Positions 17,056 through 24,778 of a DNA stretch of 64,000 nt are shown here, piece after piece (positions within the stretch are counted from its first letter, which is position 1; each line of letters starts with the position of its first letter). This stretch comes from an uncultured Verrucomicrobiales bacterium (lineage in GTDB: Bacteria; Verrucomicrobiota; Verrucomicrobiia; Verrucomicrobiales; Akkermansiaceae): the NCBI GenBank assembly GCA_949373085.1, contig CASICJ010000047.1:53111-117110 (forward strand). The letters are read 5' to 3'. The notes beneath the pieces were generated by a model, which saw only the letters and a list, made by a program, of their open reading frames with translations, ran no database searches and was not told the origin of the DNA. Made by a program: the position numbers and the translations under genes.

Positions 17056-18124
17056 GACAATTAAAGTATTATGTGTTGGTGCGGGCCACATGGGGACTTC
17101 CCACGCCCGGGCCTACCACGCGATTGACGGGTTTGAGATTTGCGGGATTGTCACCCGTTCGGAGGGTAGCCGTAGGGCGCTCAATGAAGATCTCGAAGCA
17201 AGCTATCCTGAGTTTGGTGATTATTATGAAGCCCTTGAGGCGACCAAACCGGATGCAGTCTCCATCTCAACCTACCCGGATACCCACGCTGATTTTGCTA
17301 ACGCAGCGATGGAAGCTGGGGCTGATGTTTTTATCGAAAAGCCTCTTGCTGAAACGGTCGCGGAAGCCGAAGAGATCGTTGCCAAAGCCCGCGAGACAGG
17401 ACGTAAGTTGGTGATCGGTTATATCCTCCGGCATCACCCGAGTTGGATCAAATTTATCGAGGTGTCTCACAGTCTTGGTAAGCCGCTTGTGATGCGGATG
17501 AACCTGAATCAGCAATCGAGTGGCGCGAATTGGGAGACGCATAAAAACTTGATGTCTTCCATTTCTCCTATCGTGGATTGTGGAGTTCACTACGTCGACG
17601 TGATGTGCCAAATGACTCGAAGCAAGCCGGTCCGCGTCAGTGGGATTGGAGCCCGCCTGACTGATGAACTTCCAGAAGGAATGGTGAACTATGGCCAACT
17701 CCAAGTGACCTTTGAGGATGGAAGCGTTGGTTGGTATGAAGCCGGCTGGGGTCCCATGATGAGCGAAACCGCCTTTTTCGTTAAGGACGTCGTTGGCCCG
17801 AAAGGCTGTGTTACGATCTCCGCCAAAGATGCGAGCGGGGAGGGGGCTTCAGCGGATGTCGATTCCCACAGCAAGACCGAAGCGTTGAGACTCCATTACA
17901 GCGAACTCAATGACGAAGGTCAGTTTGTGAAAGAAGACGATTGGATTACCACCGATGATGAGCCGGATCACGACGGATTGTGCTATCGTGAGCAGGAATA
18001 CTTCCTCAAAGCGATTTTAGAAGATACCGATCTTGGGGACCACATGGATGATGCTATCAGCTCTATGCGTATTGTTGCAGCGGCCGATGAAAGCTTTCGC
18101 ACTGGTAAAACCGTAGAACTCTAA
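17048..18124 (+). CDS. Cytoplasmic Gfo/Idh/MocA family oxidoreductase
   Basis: 358 aa from ATG at 17048 (MSKTIKVLCVGAGHMGTSHA), overlapping the previous stop. The Rossmann motif CVGAGHMGTSHA is followed by SISTYPDTHADFA and the signature FIEKPLAETVAEAEEI. 'IVDCGVHYVDVM' is the substrate-side His helix typical of the family. No export signal, unlike the two other Gfo/Idh proteins in the window. It probably acts on the sugar imported by the adjacent NupG-like transporter, with the DUF1080 protein 20 bases downstream. Confidence 0.9.
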   Translation: MSKTIKVLCVGAGHMGTSHARAYHAIDGFEICGIVTRSEGSRRALNEDLEASYPEFGDYYEALEATKPDAVSISTYPDTHADFANAAMEAGADVFIEKPLAETVAEAEEIVAKARETGRKLVIGYILRHHPSWIKFIEVSHSLGKPLVMRMNLNQQSSGANWETHKNLMSSISPIVDCGVHYVDVMCQMTRSKPVRVSGIGARLTDELPEGMVNYGQLQVTFEDGSVGWYEAGWGPMMSETAFFVKDVVGPKGCVTISAKDASGEGASADVDSHSKTEALRLHYSELNDEGQFVKEDDWITTDDEPDHDGLCYREQEYFLKAILEDTDLGDHMDDAISSMRIVAAADESFRTGKTVEL

Positions 18125-18144
18125 ACCCTAAAACCTAAAAAATT

Positions 18145-18777
18145 ATGAAAGCAATGCTACTGGCAATCGCCACCATCAGCTCCGCCTGCGCGGGGGAATT
18201 CGTTGATCTTTTTAACGGCAAGGATTTTTCCAATTGGGGTGCTGCCGGCAAGGCTGAGCAAGCTGGTTATGAGGTCAAGGATGGCACCATCACGTCGACC
18301 CGAAAGTGCCGCGTTCTGAAGACCGAAAAGCAGTATTCCAACTATGTCTTACACTTTGAGTTTAAGCTTACTCCAGGAGCAAACAACGGACTTGGGATTC
18401 ACTACCCAGGTCAAGGCGATGCTGCTTACACTGGTATGGAGATCCAGATCCTCGACAACACCCACCCTAAGTATGCTAATCTTAAGGACTTCCAATTCCA
18501 CGGTGGGCTTTATACCTTAGTCGCTGCCAAGAAAGGTCATCTCAAGCCGGTTGGTGAGTGGAATAAAGAGGTAGTGACCATCGATGGCGCTAACGTAAAA
18601 GTGGAGCTAAATGGCACGGTTATAATGGAGGCCAACCTCGATGACATCAATAAGACCAAGCCGAAGCATCAAGGAGCGAAGCGCCGTGAAGGCCACATCG
18701 CTTTTTGTGGTCACGGAGACATCGTGAGCTTCAAGAAAATCAAGATTAAAGAGCTTGCTGCTAAAAAGGCGAAGTAG
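18145..18777 (+). CDS. Exported DUF1080 / 3-keto-disaccharide hydrolase family protein
   Basis: 210 aa. Signal peptide (MKAMLLAIATISSACAGE). The PF06439 fold opens with 'EFVDLFNGKDFSNWG' and shows 'SNYVLHFEFKLTPGANNGLGIHYP' (residues ~64-87), 'GMEIQILDNTHPKY' and 'FHGGLYTLV', the usual landmarks. Members hydrolyse or eliminate 3-keto-glycosides produced by Gfo/Idh-type oxidation. With the preceding oxidoreductase it forms an oxidise-then-cleave pair, although this copy is exported while its neighbour looks cytoplasmic. A strong terminator follows. Confidence 0.88.
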   Translation: MKAMLLAIATISSACAGEFVDLFNGKDFSNWGAAGKAEQAGYEVKDGTITSTRKCRVLKTEKQYSNYVLHFEFKLTPGANNGLGIHYPGQGDAAYTGMEIQILDNTHPKYANLKDFQFHGGLYTLVAAKKGHLKPVGEWNKEVVTIDGANVKVELNGTVIMEANLDDINKTKPKHQGAKRREGHIAFCGHGDIVSFKKIKIKELAAKKAK

Positions 18778-18798
18778 CTTTCATCTAGCTAATTTCAG

Positions 18799-18830
18799 AT
18801 CCATCGTCACGAGTTGACGGTGGATTTTTT
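18799..18830 (+). terminator. Terminator of the transporter-Gfo/Idh-DUF1080 operon
   Basis: Stem ATCCATCGTCA/TTGACGGTGGAT (one wobble) with a 4-nt loop, followed by six T. It lies between convergent genes, just past the DUF1080 stop, in the plus direction. Confidence 0.85.
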
Positions 18831-18843
18831 GTTTCCCCTGAGC

Positions 18844-20073
18844 TTAGGAAACTGCGTTCACACGGTCTCGATTCCGTGGCAGCGCAACGACGGTGGAAGC
18901 CGCAATAAGAACGCAAATTGAGCTGGTCCACATGCATCCTGAAAGTCCGTGCCACTGATAGATGAGGCCTGAAAGCAAGGTGCCAAAAAGTCGGCCACCG
19001 GCATTTGCCATATAGTAAAAGCCAACGTTTAGGGCCGCTTTGTCCGAATCCGAGTAGGCTAGGATGAGGTAGGAATGAAGGGCCGAATTCATGGCGAAGA
19101 CGATTCCGAAAAGAATGAGTCCTCCGAGGATAGTCTTTGTGAGATTCCATTCGAATTGCACCCCCACCGCGATGGCGATGGTGACCACGCTGAGGGCAAT
19201 TCCCCAAGCAAGAGTAGTTGCGGCAGTGCTGCCAACATCGCCCTTTTTCTTGGCAATGGCGGGAGCGGAGGCTTGCACGATACCGTATCCGATAACCCAG
19301 ATCGCCATGAAGGAACCGATCGCGGTGAAATCCCAACCGAGGTGGGCGCTGAGGAAAACTGGGAGGGCCACCACGAACCAAATGTCGCGGGAGGCAAAGA
19401 GGAAGAATCGGGCAAAGGACAAGATGTTGATTTCGCGTGATTTTGAGAATAGTTCTTTGAATTTCGCCTTCTGTTTCGATCGGCCCAAGTCTCCTTGAAG
19501 TCCTAAGATTGAGGTGAGTAAAACGAGGCCTAGCGCGAATGCCATAACCCAGAGGCTCCATTGAAATCCGAGGCTCGCGAGCAGGACTCCCCCAAGAAGA
19601 AATCCTACCCCTTTGAGGGCGTTTTTGGATCCGGTTAGGATGGCAACCCAGCGGAAGAGACCGGATTGAGTGGCGGAATCTTCCTTGGGAAGGAGCACCC
19701 GGACTGCGCTCTTTGAGCTCATTTTTGTGAGATCTTTAGCCACGCCGGAAAGGGCCTGGGTCCCCATGATGTAGCCTGCCGCAAGCCAAAGCCCCCAGTC
19801 GGGGTTGATTAAAGAGAGTAATACCAGCGAGATGATTTGGAGAGAGAGCCCAGAGGTAAGCGTGATTTTGAGCCCCTTGGTCGAGGCTAACCAACCTCCG
19901 AAAAGGTTGGTTAGAATTCCGCAGAATTCATAAAGGAGGAAGAGGAAAGCGAGTTGGATCGGGTTAAGCCCCCTTTCATGAAAGTGTAAGAGAACGAGCA
20001 TTCTCAAAGCGCCATCTGTGAGGGTGAATCCCCAGTAGGCGGCGGTGACAAGCACGTAATTCTTGATGTTCAT
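18844..20073 (-). CDS. arsJ: ArsJ, 1-arseno-3-phosphoglycerate efflux MFS transporter
   Basis: 409 aa with about 11-12 TM helices. The opening NYVLVTAAYWGFTLTDGALR and the segments ELCGILTN-like 'YEFCGILTNLFGGWLA' and 'AGVAKDLTKMSSKS'-like 'SGVAKDLTKMSSKSAVR' are hallmarks of ArsJ. In the established pathway (Chen, Rosen and co-workers) a glyceraldehyde-3-P dehydrogenase joins arsenate to glyceraldehyde-3-P, and ArsJ exports the unstable arseno-phosphoglycerate. Here the gapdh gene ends three bases upstream and an ArsR regulator heads the unit, which supports the assignment. No arsenate reductase (ArsC) or ArsB/Acr3 is in the window. Confidence 0.92.
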   Translation of the reverse strand: MNIKNYVLVTAAYWGFTLTDGALRMLVLLHFHERGLNPIQLAFLFLLYEFCGILTNLFGGWLASTKGLKITLTSGLSLQIISLVLLSLINPDWGLWLAAGYIMGTQALSGVAKDLTKMSSKSAVRVLLPKEDSATQSGLFRWVAILTGSKNALKGVGFLLGGVLLASLGFQWSLWVMAFALGLVLLTSILGLQGDLGRSKQKAKFKELFSKSREINILSFARFFLFASRDIWFVVALPVFLSAHLGWDFTAIGSFMAIWVIGYGIVQASAPAIAKKKGDVGSTAATTLAWGIALSVVTIAIAVGVQFEWNLTKTILGGLILFGIVFAMNSALHSYLILAYSDSDKAALNVGFYYMANAGGRLFGTLLSGLIYQWHGLSGCMWTSSICVLIAASTVVALPRNRDRVNAVS

Positions 20074-20076
20074 CTC

Positions 20077-21084
20077 TTAAAGGGATGAGGCCACGATCTT
20101 TGTGAGGTCCATCATCCGGTTGGAGTAGCCCCACTCATTATCATACCATACCAGCAATTTAACCTGAGTTCGGTTCACCATCATAGTGGAAAGTGCATCG
20201 ACGATTCCTGAACGGGGATCGTTGACGTAGTCGGCCGAAACTAGAGGTCGTTCCTCGTAGCCGAGAATCCCTTTAAGTTCGCCTTCCGATGCTGTCTTGA
20301 GCGCTGCGTTGACTTCTTCGACGGAGCTTTCTTTTTCCAATTCGAAGACACAGTCGGTTAGGGACGAGTTGAGCATAGGGACGCGAACAGCCACGCCGTT
20401 GAGGCGGCCTTTTAATTCGGGATAAACCATGGTAATGGCGGTAGCCGATCCAGTGGTTGTCGGGATAAGCGAGTTGATGGCAGAGCGAGCTCGTCTGAGG
20501 TCTGGATGAGGAGCATCTACGATGATCTGGGTGTTGGTGAGATCGTGAAGAGTGGTAATCATACCGTGTTTAATCCCGAATGTTTCGTTGATGACCTTGA
20601 CTACTGGGCCGATGCAATTGGTGGTGCAGGAAGCGGCGGTAATGAGGTGGTGTTCGGCGGGCCGATAAAGATGTTCATTACACCCAACCACGATATTGAG
20701 GGCGCCTTCCTTGACTGGAGCTGCGACGATGACCTTTTTGATCCCCTGATCAAAATAGGGTTGGAGAAGGGCCGGGATTCTGAATTTTCCAGAGCATTCG
20801 AGAACGATCTCTACTCCTTTTTTAGCCCAATCAACGGCGCCCGGGGTGTCCACTGATGAATAGCTGATGGTCTGCCCATCAATTGTGATCGATTGTTCAT
20901 CTGTGGTGATTTCGTGATCCCAGCGACCGTGCACGGTATCGAACTCAAGAAGATGTGCGGCAGCCTGCGCGCTGGCATGAGGTTCATTGATATGGACAAA
21001 TTCTAGCTCTTCCGAGTCGAAGGCTGCGCGGAGATCGAGTCGGCCGATCCGGCCAAATCCGTTAATTCCAATTTTTGTAGGCAT
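20077..21084 (-). CDS. ArsJ-associated glyceraldehyde-3-phosphate dehydrogenase
   Basis: 335 aa. NAD-binding motif [10 protein letters not shown] (6-15), catalytic Cys153 in [10 protein letters not shown], and the C-terminal '[12 protein letters not shown]'. It differs from housekeeping GAPDH at the N-terminus ([20 protein letters not shown], a long '[17 protein letters not shown]' stretch), as is usual for the ars-operon paralogues. It uses arsenate in place of phosphate to form 1-arseno-3-phosphoglycerate for ArsJ. It lies between arsR (19 bases upstream) and arsJ (3 bases downstream). Confidence 0.93.
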   Translation of the reverse strand: MPTKIGINGFGRIGRLDLRAAFDSEELEFVHINEPHASAQAAAHLLEFDTVHGRWDHEITTDEQSITIDGQTISYSSVDTPGAVDWAKKGVEIVLECSGKFRIPALLQPYFDQGIKKVIVAAPVKEGALNIVVGCNEHLYRPAEHHLITAASCTTNCIGPVVKVINETFGIKHGMITTLHDLTNTQIIVDAPHPDLRRARSAINSLIPTTTGSATAITMVYPELKGRLNGVAVRVPMLNSSLTDCVFELEKESSVEEVNAALKTASEGELKGILGYEERPLVSADYVNDPRSGIVDALSTMMVNRTQVKLLVWYDNEWGYSNRMMDLTKIVASSL

Positions 21085-21103
21085 AATTTTTTTGTGATGC
21101 TTG

Positions 21104-21427
21104 TTAAGAAATGCTGGGCTTTGTTGGGCAGCAAAGTTCGGGCCGTCCCTGACAGCAGTCTTCGGTGAGGAACGCCATGAGCTGAGACATCCTCTTGCTT
21201 TGGAGCCGATACTTGATGGAGCGTCCGGTTTTCTCGGAATCGATCAGGCCCGCAGTGCTCAATTCCTTGAGGTGGAAAGACAGGGTGGGTTTGGGAATGT
21301 CTAGGGCCCGTGAAAGATCTCCGGCACAAAGTCCATCTGGACTGTTCTTAGCGAGGAGACGAAACACTTCTAATCTGGATTCTTGCGCGAGTGCTGACAA
21401 AGCAATACAAGCCTCCCGTAGTTTCAT
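21104..21427 (-). CDS. arsR: ArsR-family arsenic-responsive repressor
   Basis: 107 aa from ATG at 21427. A further in-frame start at 21490 would add 21 residues unlike the family and lies upstream of a good promoter. The winged HTH contains '[20 protein letters not shown]' and the recognition helix '[17 protein letters not shown]'. The C-terminus carries two vicinal Cys pairs (91-92 and 99-100, [10 protein letters not shown]), suited to As(III) binding and unlike the CxC site of plasmid R773 ArsR. It is the first gene of the arsR-gapdh-arsJ unit and should repress it until arsenical binds. Confidence 0.9.
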   Translation of the reverse strand: MKLREACIALSALAQESRLEVFRLLAKNSPDGLCAGDLSRALDIPKPTLSFHLKELSTAGLIDSEKTGRSIKYRLQSKRMSQLMAFLTEDCCQGRPELCCPTKPSIS

Positions 21428-21433
21428 GGTTCT

Positions 21434-21462
21434 AGAATAATGAAAATAAATAGAGAGGTCAA
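21434..21462 (-). promoter_or_regulatory. Predicted sigma-70 promoter of arsR with overlapping dyad
   Basis: Minus strand: -35 TTGACC (21457-21462), a 17-base spacer, -10 TATTCT (21434-21439). The perfect palindrome TTCTAGAA (21430-21437) overlaps the -10 and is a candidate ArsR site. The arsR ATG begins only six bases after the -10, so the transcript may be leaderless, which fits the absence of a Shine-Dalgarno. Confidence 0.55.
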
Positions 21463-21538
21463 GTGGAGCATTTTGTATTCTTAGCGACAAGCAGCGACCA
21501 TAGAGCTTGAGCCATCGTCCAAGCGGTTCAGCTGAATG

Positions 21539-22987
21539 CTATTCAAGCTCATTAGTGAAACGGCTGCGGAGATGCTTCAGATAGGGTTTTGGATCAGTTT
21601 CGGATCCAGTGGCTTGTTCCATTAGATCTTGAGGAAAGAGAGTGGAACCGTACTGGTGGATGTTTTTCTGCATCCAGCCGAGGAGGGGAATGAAGTCGCC
21701 TTTCGCAAAAGCAGAGGAGGTGAACTCATCTTTTATGGCAGTTTCGAAGAGTTGGGCGGAGTTGATATTACCAAGCGAGTAAGTGGCAAAGTAGCCGAGT
21801 CCCCCCATGGACCAGTGGATGTCCTGAAGGCAGCCTTCGGAATCGGTTTGGGGTCTGAAGCCGAAGAGTTTTTCGAACTCGTCATTCCATGCAGCAGGAA
21901 CTTCTGCGACTTCCAGTGTTCCTGCGAGGAGGGCGCGTTCAAGTTTGAAGCGGAGGAGAATGTGGAGGTCGTACGTGGCTTCGTCAGCTTCGACGCGAAT
22001 TGAGGAATATGCGGCACGATTGACGGCGGGGAGAAATTCATCGAGCGAGATTTTCCGAAGATGGGGAAAGAGCTGTTGGGCGCGGGGATACCATTTCTGC
22101 CAAAAGGGGAGGGAGCGACCAACGTGGTTTTCCCAGAGGCGTGATTGAGATTCGTGAATACCAAGGGAGACGGCTTGGCCTGAAGGAAGGTGGAAGTCGG
22201 AGGCGGGAAGGCCTTGTTCGTAGAGCCCATGGCCAGTTTCGTGCATGACACCGAAGAGAGAAGAGGTGAAGTCGTTGTCTTCGTAGCGAGTGGTCAGGCG
22301 GACGTCGGCAGGTCCGAGGGTGGTGCAGAAGGGATGGGCGGTGGTGTCGATCCGACCTTGTGCGAAGTCAAAGCCAAGAGATTCAGCTATTTCGCGATTT
22401 AAGGTCTGTTGGGCTTCGATCGGGGCGGGGCCGTGAAGAAAATTTGCTGGGATGACGGATGATTTTTTAACAGCAGCGGCGGCGATTTCGGCGAGCTCGG
22501 TATCAATGGATTCGAATAGGGTGGCGACCTCACGGGTTTTGGCGCCACGTTCGTACTCACAAAGGAGAGCGTCGTAGGGCTCATCTTCGAAGCCCCAGTG
22601 GTCAGTCTTTTCACGGGCGATTTCGAGGAGTTTGGCGAGGTGGGGAGCGAAGGTTTGAAATTCGTTTTTTTCACGAGCCTCGGACCAAGCGGCTTTGGCG
22701 AGGGAGGATGTTTCGGAGTCGCGCTCTACGAGCTCCTGCGGAAGCTTGGTGGCGCGTTCGTAGCGGTGGGTGAGTTCGCGTTGATTGGCAGGATCGAGAG
22801 AGGCAAGACCGTCATAGAATTCGTCTGAGGTTTGAAGTTTGTGAATTTTGCCTTGGAGGTAAGCGAGTTGTTTTGCGCGATGTCCGACCGCTCGTGTTGG
22901 CGAATAGGTTTCTTGGTCCCAATCGAGGGTGGCCGAGGTCGATGACAGAAGAGAGATTTCCTGAAGAAGATCTTGGATATGAGCCAT
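21539..22987 (-). CDS. M32-family metallocarboxypeptidase (carboxypeptidase Taq type)
   Basis: 482 aa, usual length (~500). The zinc site is HETGH in GVMHETGHGLYEQG at about residue 250, matching the HExxH-type motif of thermostable carboxypeptidase 1. The third ligand region 'GIHESQSRLWENHVGRS' is intact, and the C-terminal helices include 'DIHWSMGGLGYFATYSLG'. No signal peptide, so it is cytoplasmic. It removes C-terminal residues from peptides, with broad specificity except at Pro. It is a stand-alone gene, divergent from the pseudokinase-like gene. Confidence 0.93.
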   Translation of the reverse strand: MAHIQDLLQEISLLSSTSATLDWDQETYSPTRAVGHRAKQLAYLQGKIHKLQTSDEFYDGLASLDPANQRELTHRYERATKLPQELVERDSETSSLAKAAWSEAREKNEFQTFAPHLAKLLEIAREKTDHWGFEDEPYDALLCEYERGAKTREVATLFESIDTELAEIAAAAVKKSSVIPANFLHGPAPIEAQQTLNREIAESLGFDFAQGRIDTTAHPFCTTLGPADVRLTTRYEDNDFTSSLFGVMHETGHGLYEQGLPASDFHLPSGQAVSLGIHESQSRLWENHVGRSLPFWQKWYPRAQQLFPHLRKISLDEFLPAVNRAAYSSIRVEADEATYDLHILLRFKLERALLAGTLEVAEVPAAWNDEFEKLFGFRPQTDSEGCLQDIHWSMGGLGYFATYSLGNINSAQLFETAIKDEFTSSAFAKGDFIPLLGWMQKNIHQYGSTLFPQDLMEQATGSETDPKPYLKHLRSRFTNELE

Positions 22988-23093
22988 GGAAGGAGGCTAA
23001 CGGAAGGTATTAAAAAGGCGAAGGGGATTTCTGGGTTTGAGATTCGCTGGACGCGTTGTCATTGGCTTGGTTAAATTGCGGTCCCGTAAGTTA

Positions 23094-23864
23094 ATGACCG
23101 CACAATTTCAGATTCAGAACCTTATCGAGCAAAGTCAGACTCGCACGGTTCACCGGGTTCGGGGAAGCGATGGTTCTATCCTGCGGCTCACGCGGATCTT
23201 ATTGGACCTAAATGACCGTGAGCAGCTAAAGCGATCGCAAAACCTGCGAGGGGCATTGGCTGAACTCAAGGCCCTTCGGCACTCGTCTCTTGTGGAAGTG
23301 TTGGATTGTGGTTTGGATGAAAAAGGAATTCCGTGGGTGATGTCGCGGTGGGAGAAGAGAAAAGCCCTCAGTGATATTAAGGTGGAGGAGCAGGAAATGC
23401 AGACGGTTTCCAAACATGCCAATCGATTACTGGACGATTTTGGGCGAATGGCGGGGGTGGTGAATTTCGATACTACTGAAATTTTCTTTTCCGGAGAGAA
23501 TCGTGAAAGCTGTGTCTTTCAGATCGATTATGTCAGATGGTTTACGGATATTGTCGCGGGGATAGGGCCTGGCACGAATTACGATGCTAAAGAGCAAGTT
23601 CGTCAGTTGCTGGCGAGCCTAGCGATCAAACAGCTGAAGTTGCCAAAGAAAAAAGAGGAGACGAATCCGATTCCATTCGTTGATGAGCGAAGTCCTGCGT
23701 TGCGAATTAACGAACCGGTTGGAGAACCATGGTTTGGACGCCTCTTGGTTTGGCTCTGTTTGATAGGGGCTCTGGTGGCGATTGGCTGGCTCACAGTTGA
23801 GGGGATGGGAAGAGTAAGAGAAAATCCAAGGGCAGCGGATTGGAAGGCCGGAGAACGGCCATAG
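23094..23864 (+). CDS. Pseudokinase-like membrane-anchored protein
   Basis: 256 aa from ATG at 23094. The N-terminal part looks like a degenerate Ser/Thr kinase: 'ILRLTRILLDLNDREQLKRS' in place of the Gly-loop/Lys region, 'ELKALRHSSLVEVLDCGLDE' (helix C and beta4-like), and 'TTEIFFSGENRESCVFQIDY' where 'NILL...KLIDFG' would be. There is no HRD catalytic Asp and no DFG, so catalysis is unlikely. One C-terminal TM helix (LLVWLCLIGALVAIGWLTV) and a short tail follow. The resemblance to kinases is distant and could be challenged. Its partner is unknown. Confidence 0.55.
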   Translation: MTAQFQIQNLIEQSQTRTVHRVRGSDGSILRLTRILLDLNDREQLKRSQNLRGALAELKALRHSSLVEVLDCGLDEKGIPWVMSRWEKRKALSDIKVEEQEMQTVSKHANRLLDDFGRMAGVVNFDTTEIFFSGENRESCVFQIDYVRWFTDIVAGIGPGTNYDAKEQVRQLLASLAIKQLKLPKKKEETNPIPFVDERSPALRINEPVGEPWFGRLLVWLCLIGALVAIGWLTVEGMGRVRENPRAADWKAGERP

Positions 23865-23917
23865 GATTTTTTCTGAAGCTTTCGAAGAATTGTGGAATCT
23901 TGAGACGTATTTTTTTA

Positions 23918-24742
23918 ATGAAGTTTATTCTATCACTGGTCGTCGCTTGTTCCATGTCGTTTGCTGCGCAGCTAATCCCTGACGAGCAAAAGACTTACAA
24001 AAAGGTTGGTGATGTTGCGCTTCGGCTTCATATTTTTAATCCGAAAGGTCACAAGGCGAGTGATCAGAAGCCAGCGATTGTTTTTTTCTTTGGTGGTGGT
24101 TGGAGCGGTGGAACGCCTTCGCAATTTTATCCGCAATGCCAGTATCTTGCGAAGCGTGGGATGGTGGCGATTTCAGCAGAGTATCGAGTGAAGAGTCGTA
24201 ATGGGACGTCGCCGCACGAGTGTGTCAAAGATGGAAATTCGGCGGTTCGATGGATTCGTTCTCATGCGGACGAGTTGGGAATTAATCCCAGTAAGCTGGC
24301 CGCTGGTGGTGGCTCGGCAGGAGGGCATGTGGCGGCTGCAACTGGTACGACGAAGGGCATTCTTGAAAAGGGCGAGGATGTTTCGGTTTCCTCCAAGCCA
24401 GATGCATTGGTTCTTTTTAATCCGGTCTATGATAATGGTCCGGAAGGCTATGGTCATAGCAGAGTGAAGAAGTATTGGAAACAGATCTCCCCGATACATA
24501 ATCTTGATAAAGAGACCCCGCCCACGATCGTTTTTCTTGGGACTAAAGACAAATTGATTCCGGTAGCGACAGCTGAGAGGTATCGCTTTCTTATGAAGGA
24601 GGCGGGGGTTCGTTCCGAGTTGTTTCTTTATAAGAACCAGCCGCATGGTTTTTTCAACGCGGAAAAATATGATGAGACGGTCAAAGAGATGGATCGGTTT
24701 TTGGTTTCACTGGGATTCCTTGCTGAGAATTTGAAAGACTGA
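23918..24742 (+). CDS. Exported alpha/beta-hydrolase esterase (HSL/BD-FAE-like)
   Basis: 274 aa from ATG at 23918. Signal peptide MKFILSLVVACSMSFAA. Oxyanion-hole motif FFGGGW (variant of HGGG), nucleophile elbow GGGSAGG, acid in GTKDKLIPV and His in NQPHGFF give a complete Ser-Asp-His triad. Such enzymes remove acetyl or feruloyl groups from glycans and are abundant in polysaccharide-degrading Verrucomicrobiota, in keeping with the sulfatase and DUF1080 genes nearby. The upstream in-frame extension (23840) overlaps the previous gene and is probably not translated. Confidence 0.88.
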   Translation: MKFILSLVVACSMSFAAQLIPDEQKTYKKVGDVALRLHIFNPKGHKASDQKPAIVFFFGGGWSGGTPSQFYPQCQYLAKRGMVAISAEYRVKSRNGTSPHECVKDGNSAVRWIRSHADELGINPSKLAAGGGSAGGHVAAATGTTKGILEKGEDVSVSSKPDALVLFNPVYDNGPEGYGHSRVKKYWKQISPIHNLDKETPPTIVFLGTKDKLIPVATAERYRFLMKEAGVRSELFLYKNQPHGFFNAEKYDETVKEMDRFLVSLGFLAENLKD

Positions 24743-24778
24743 TTGCAGAGGTTGATTTGATCTAGCAGGGTGACGTTC

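Noticed and set aside
18785..19561. 258-codon minus-strand frame in arsJ
   Set aside because: It is an alternative frame of the same strand as arsJ. The composition (Arg/His/Pro-rich) is that of a shadow, while arsJ itself is unmistakable.
21428..21490. Longer ArsR start
   Set aside because: The extra residues are not ArsR-like, and a good promoter lies between the two starts.
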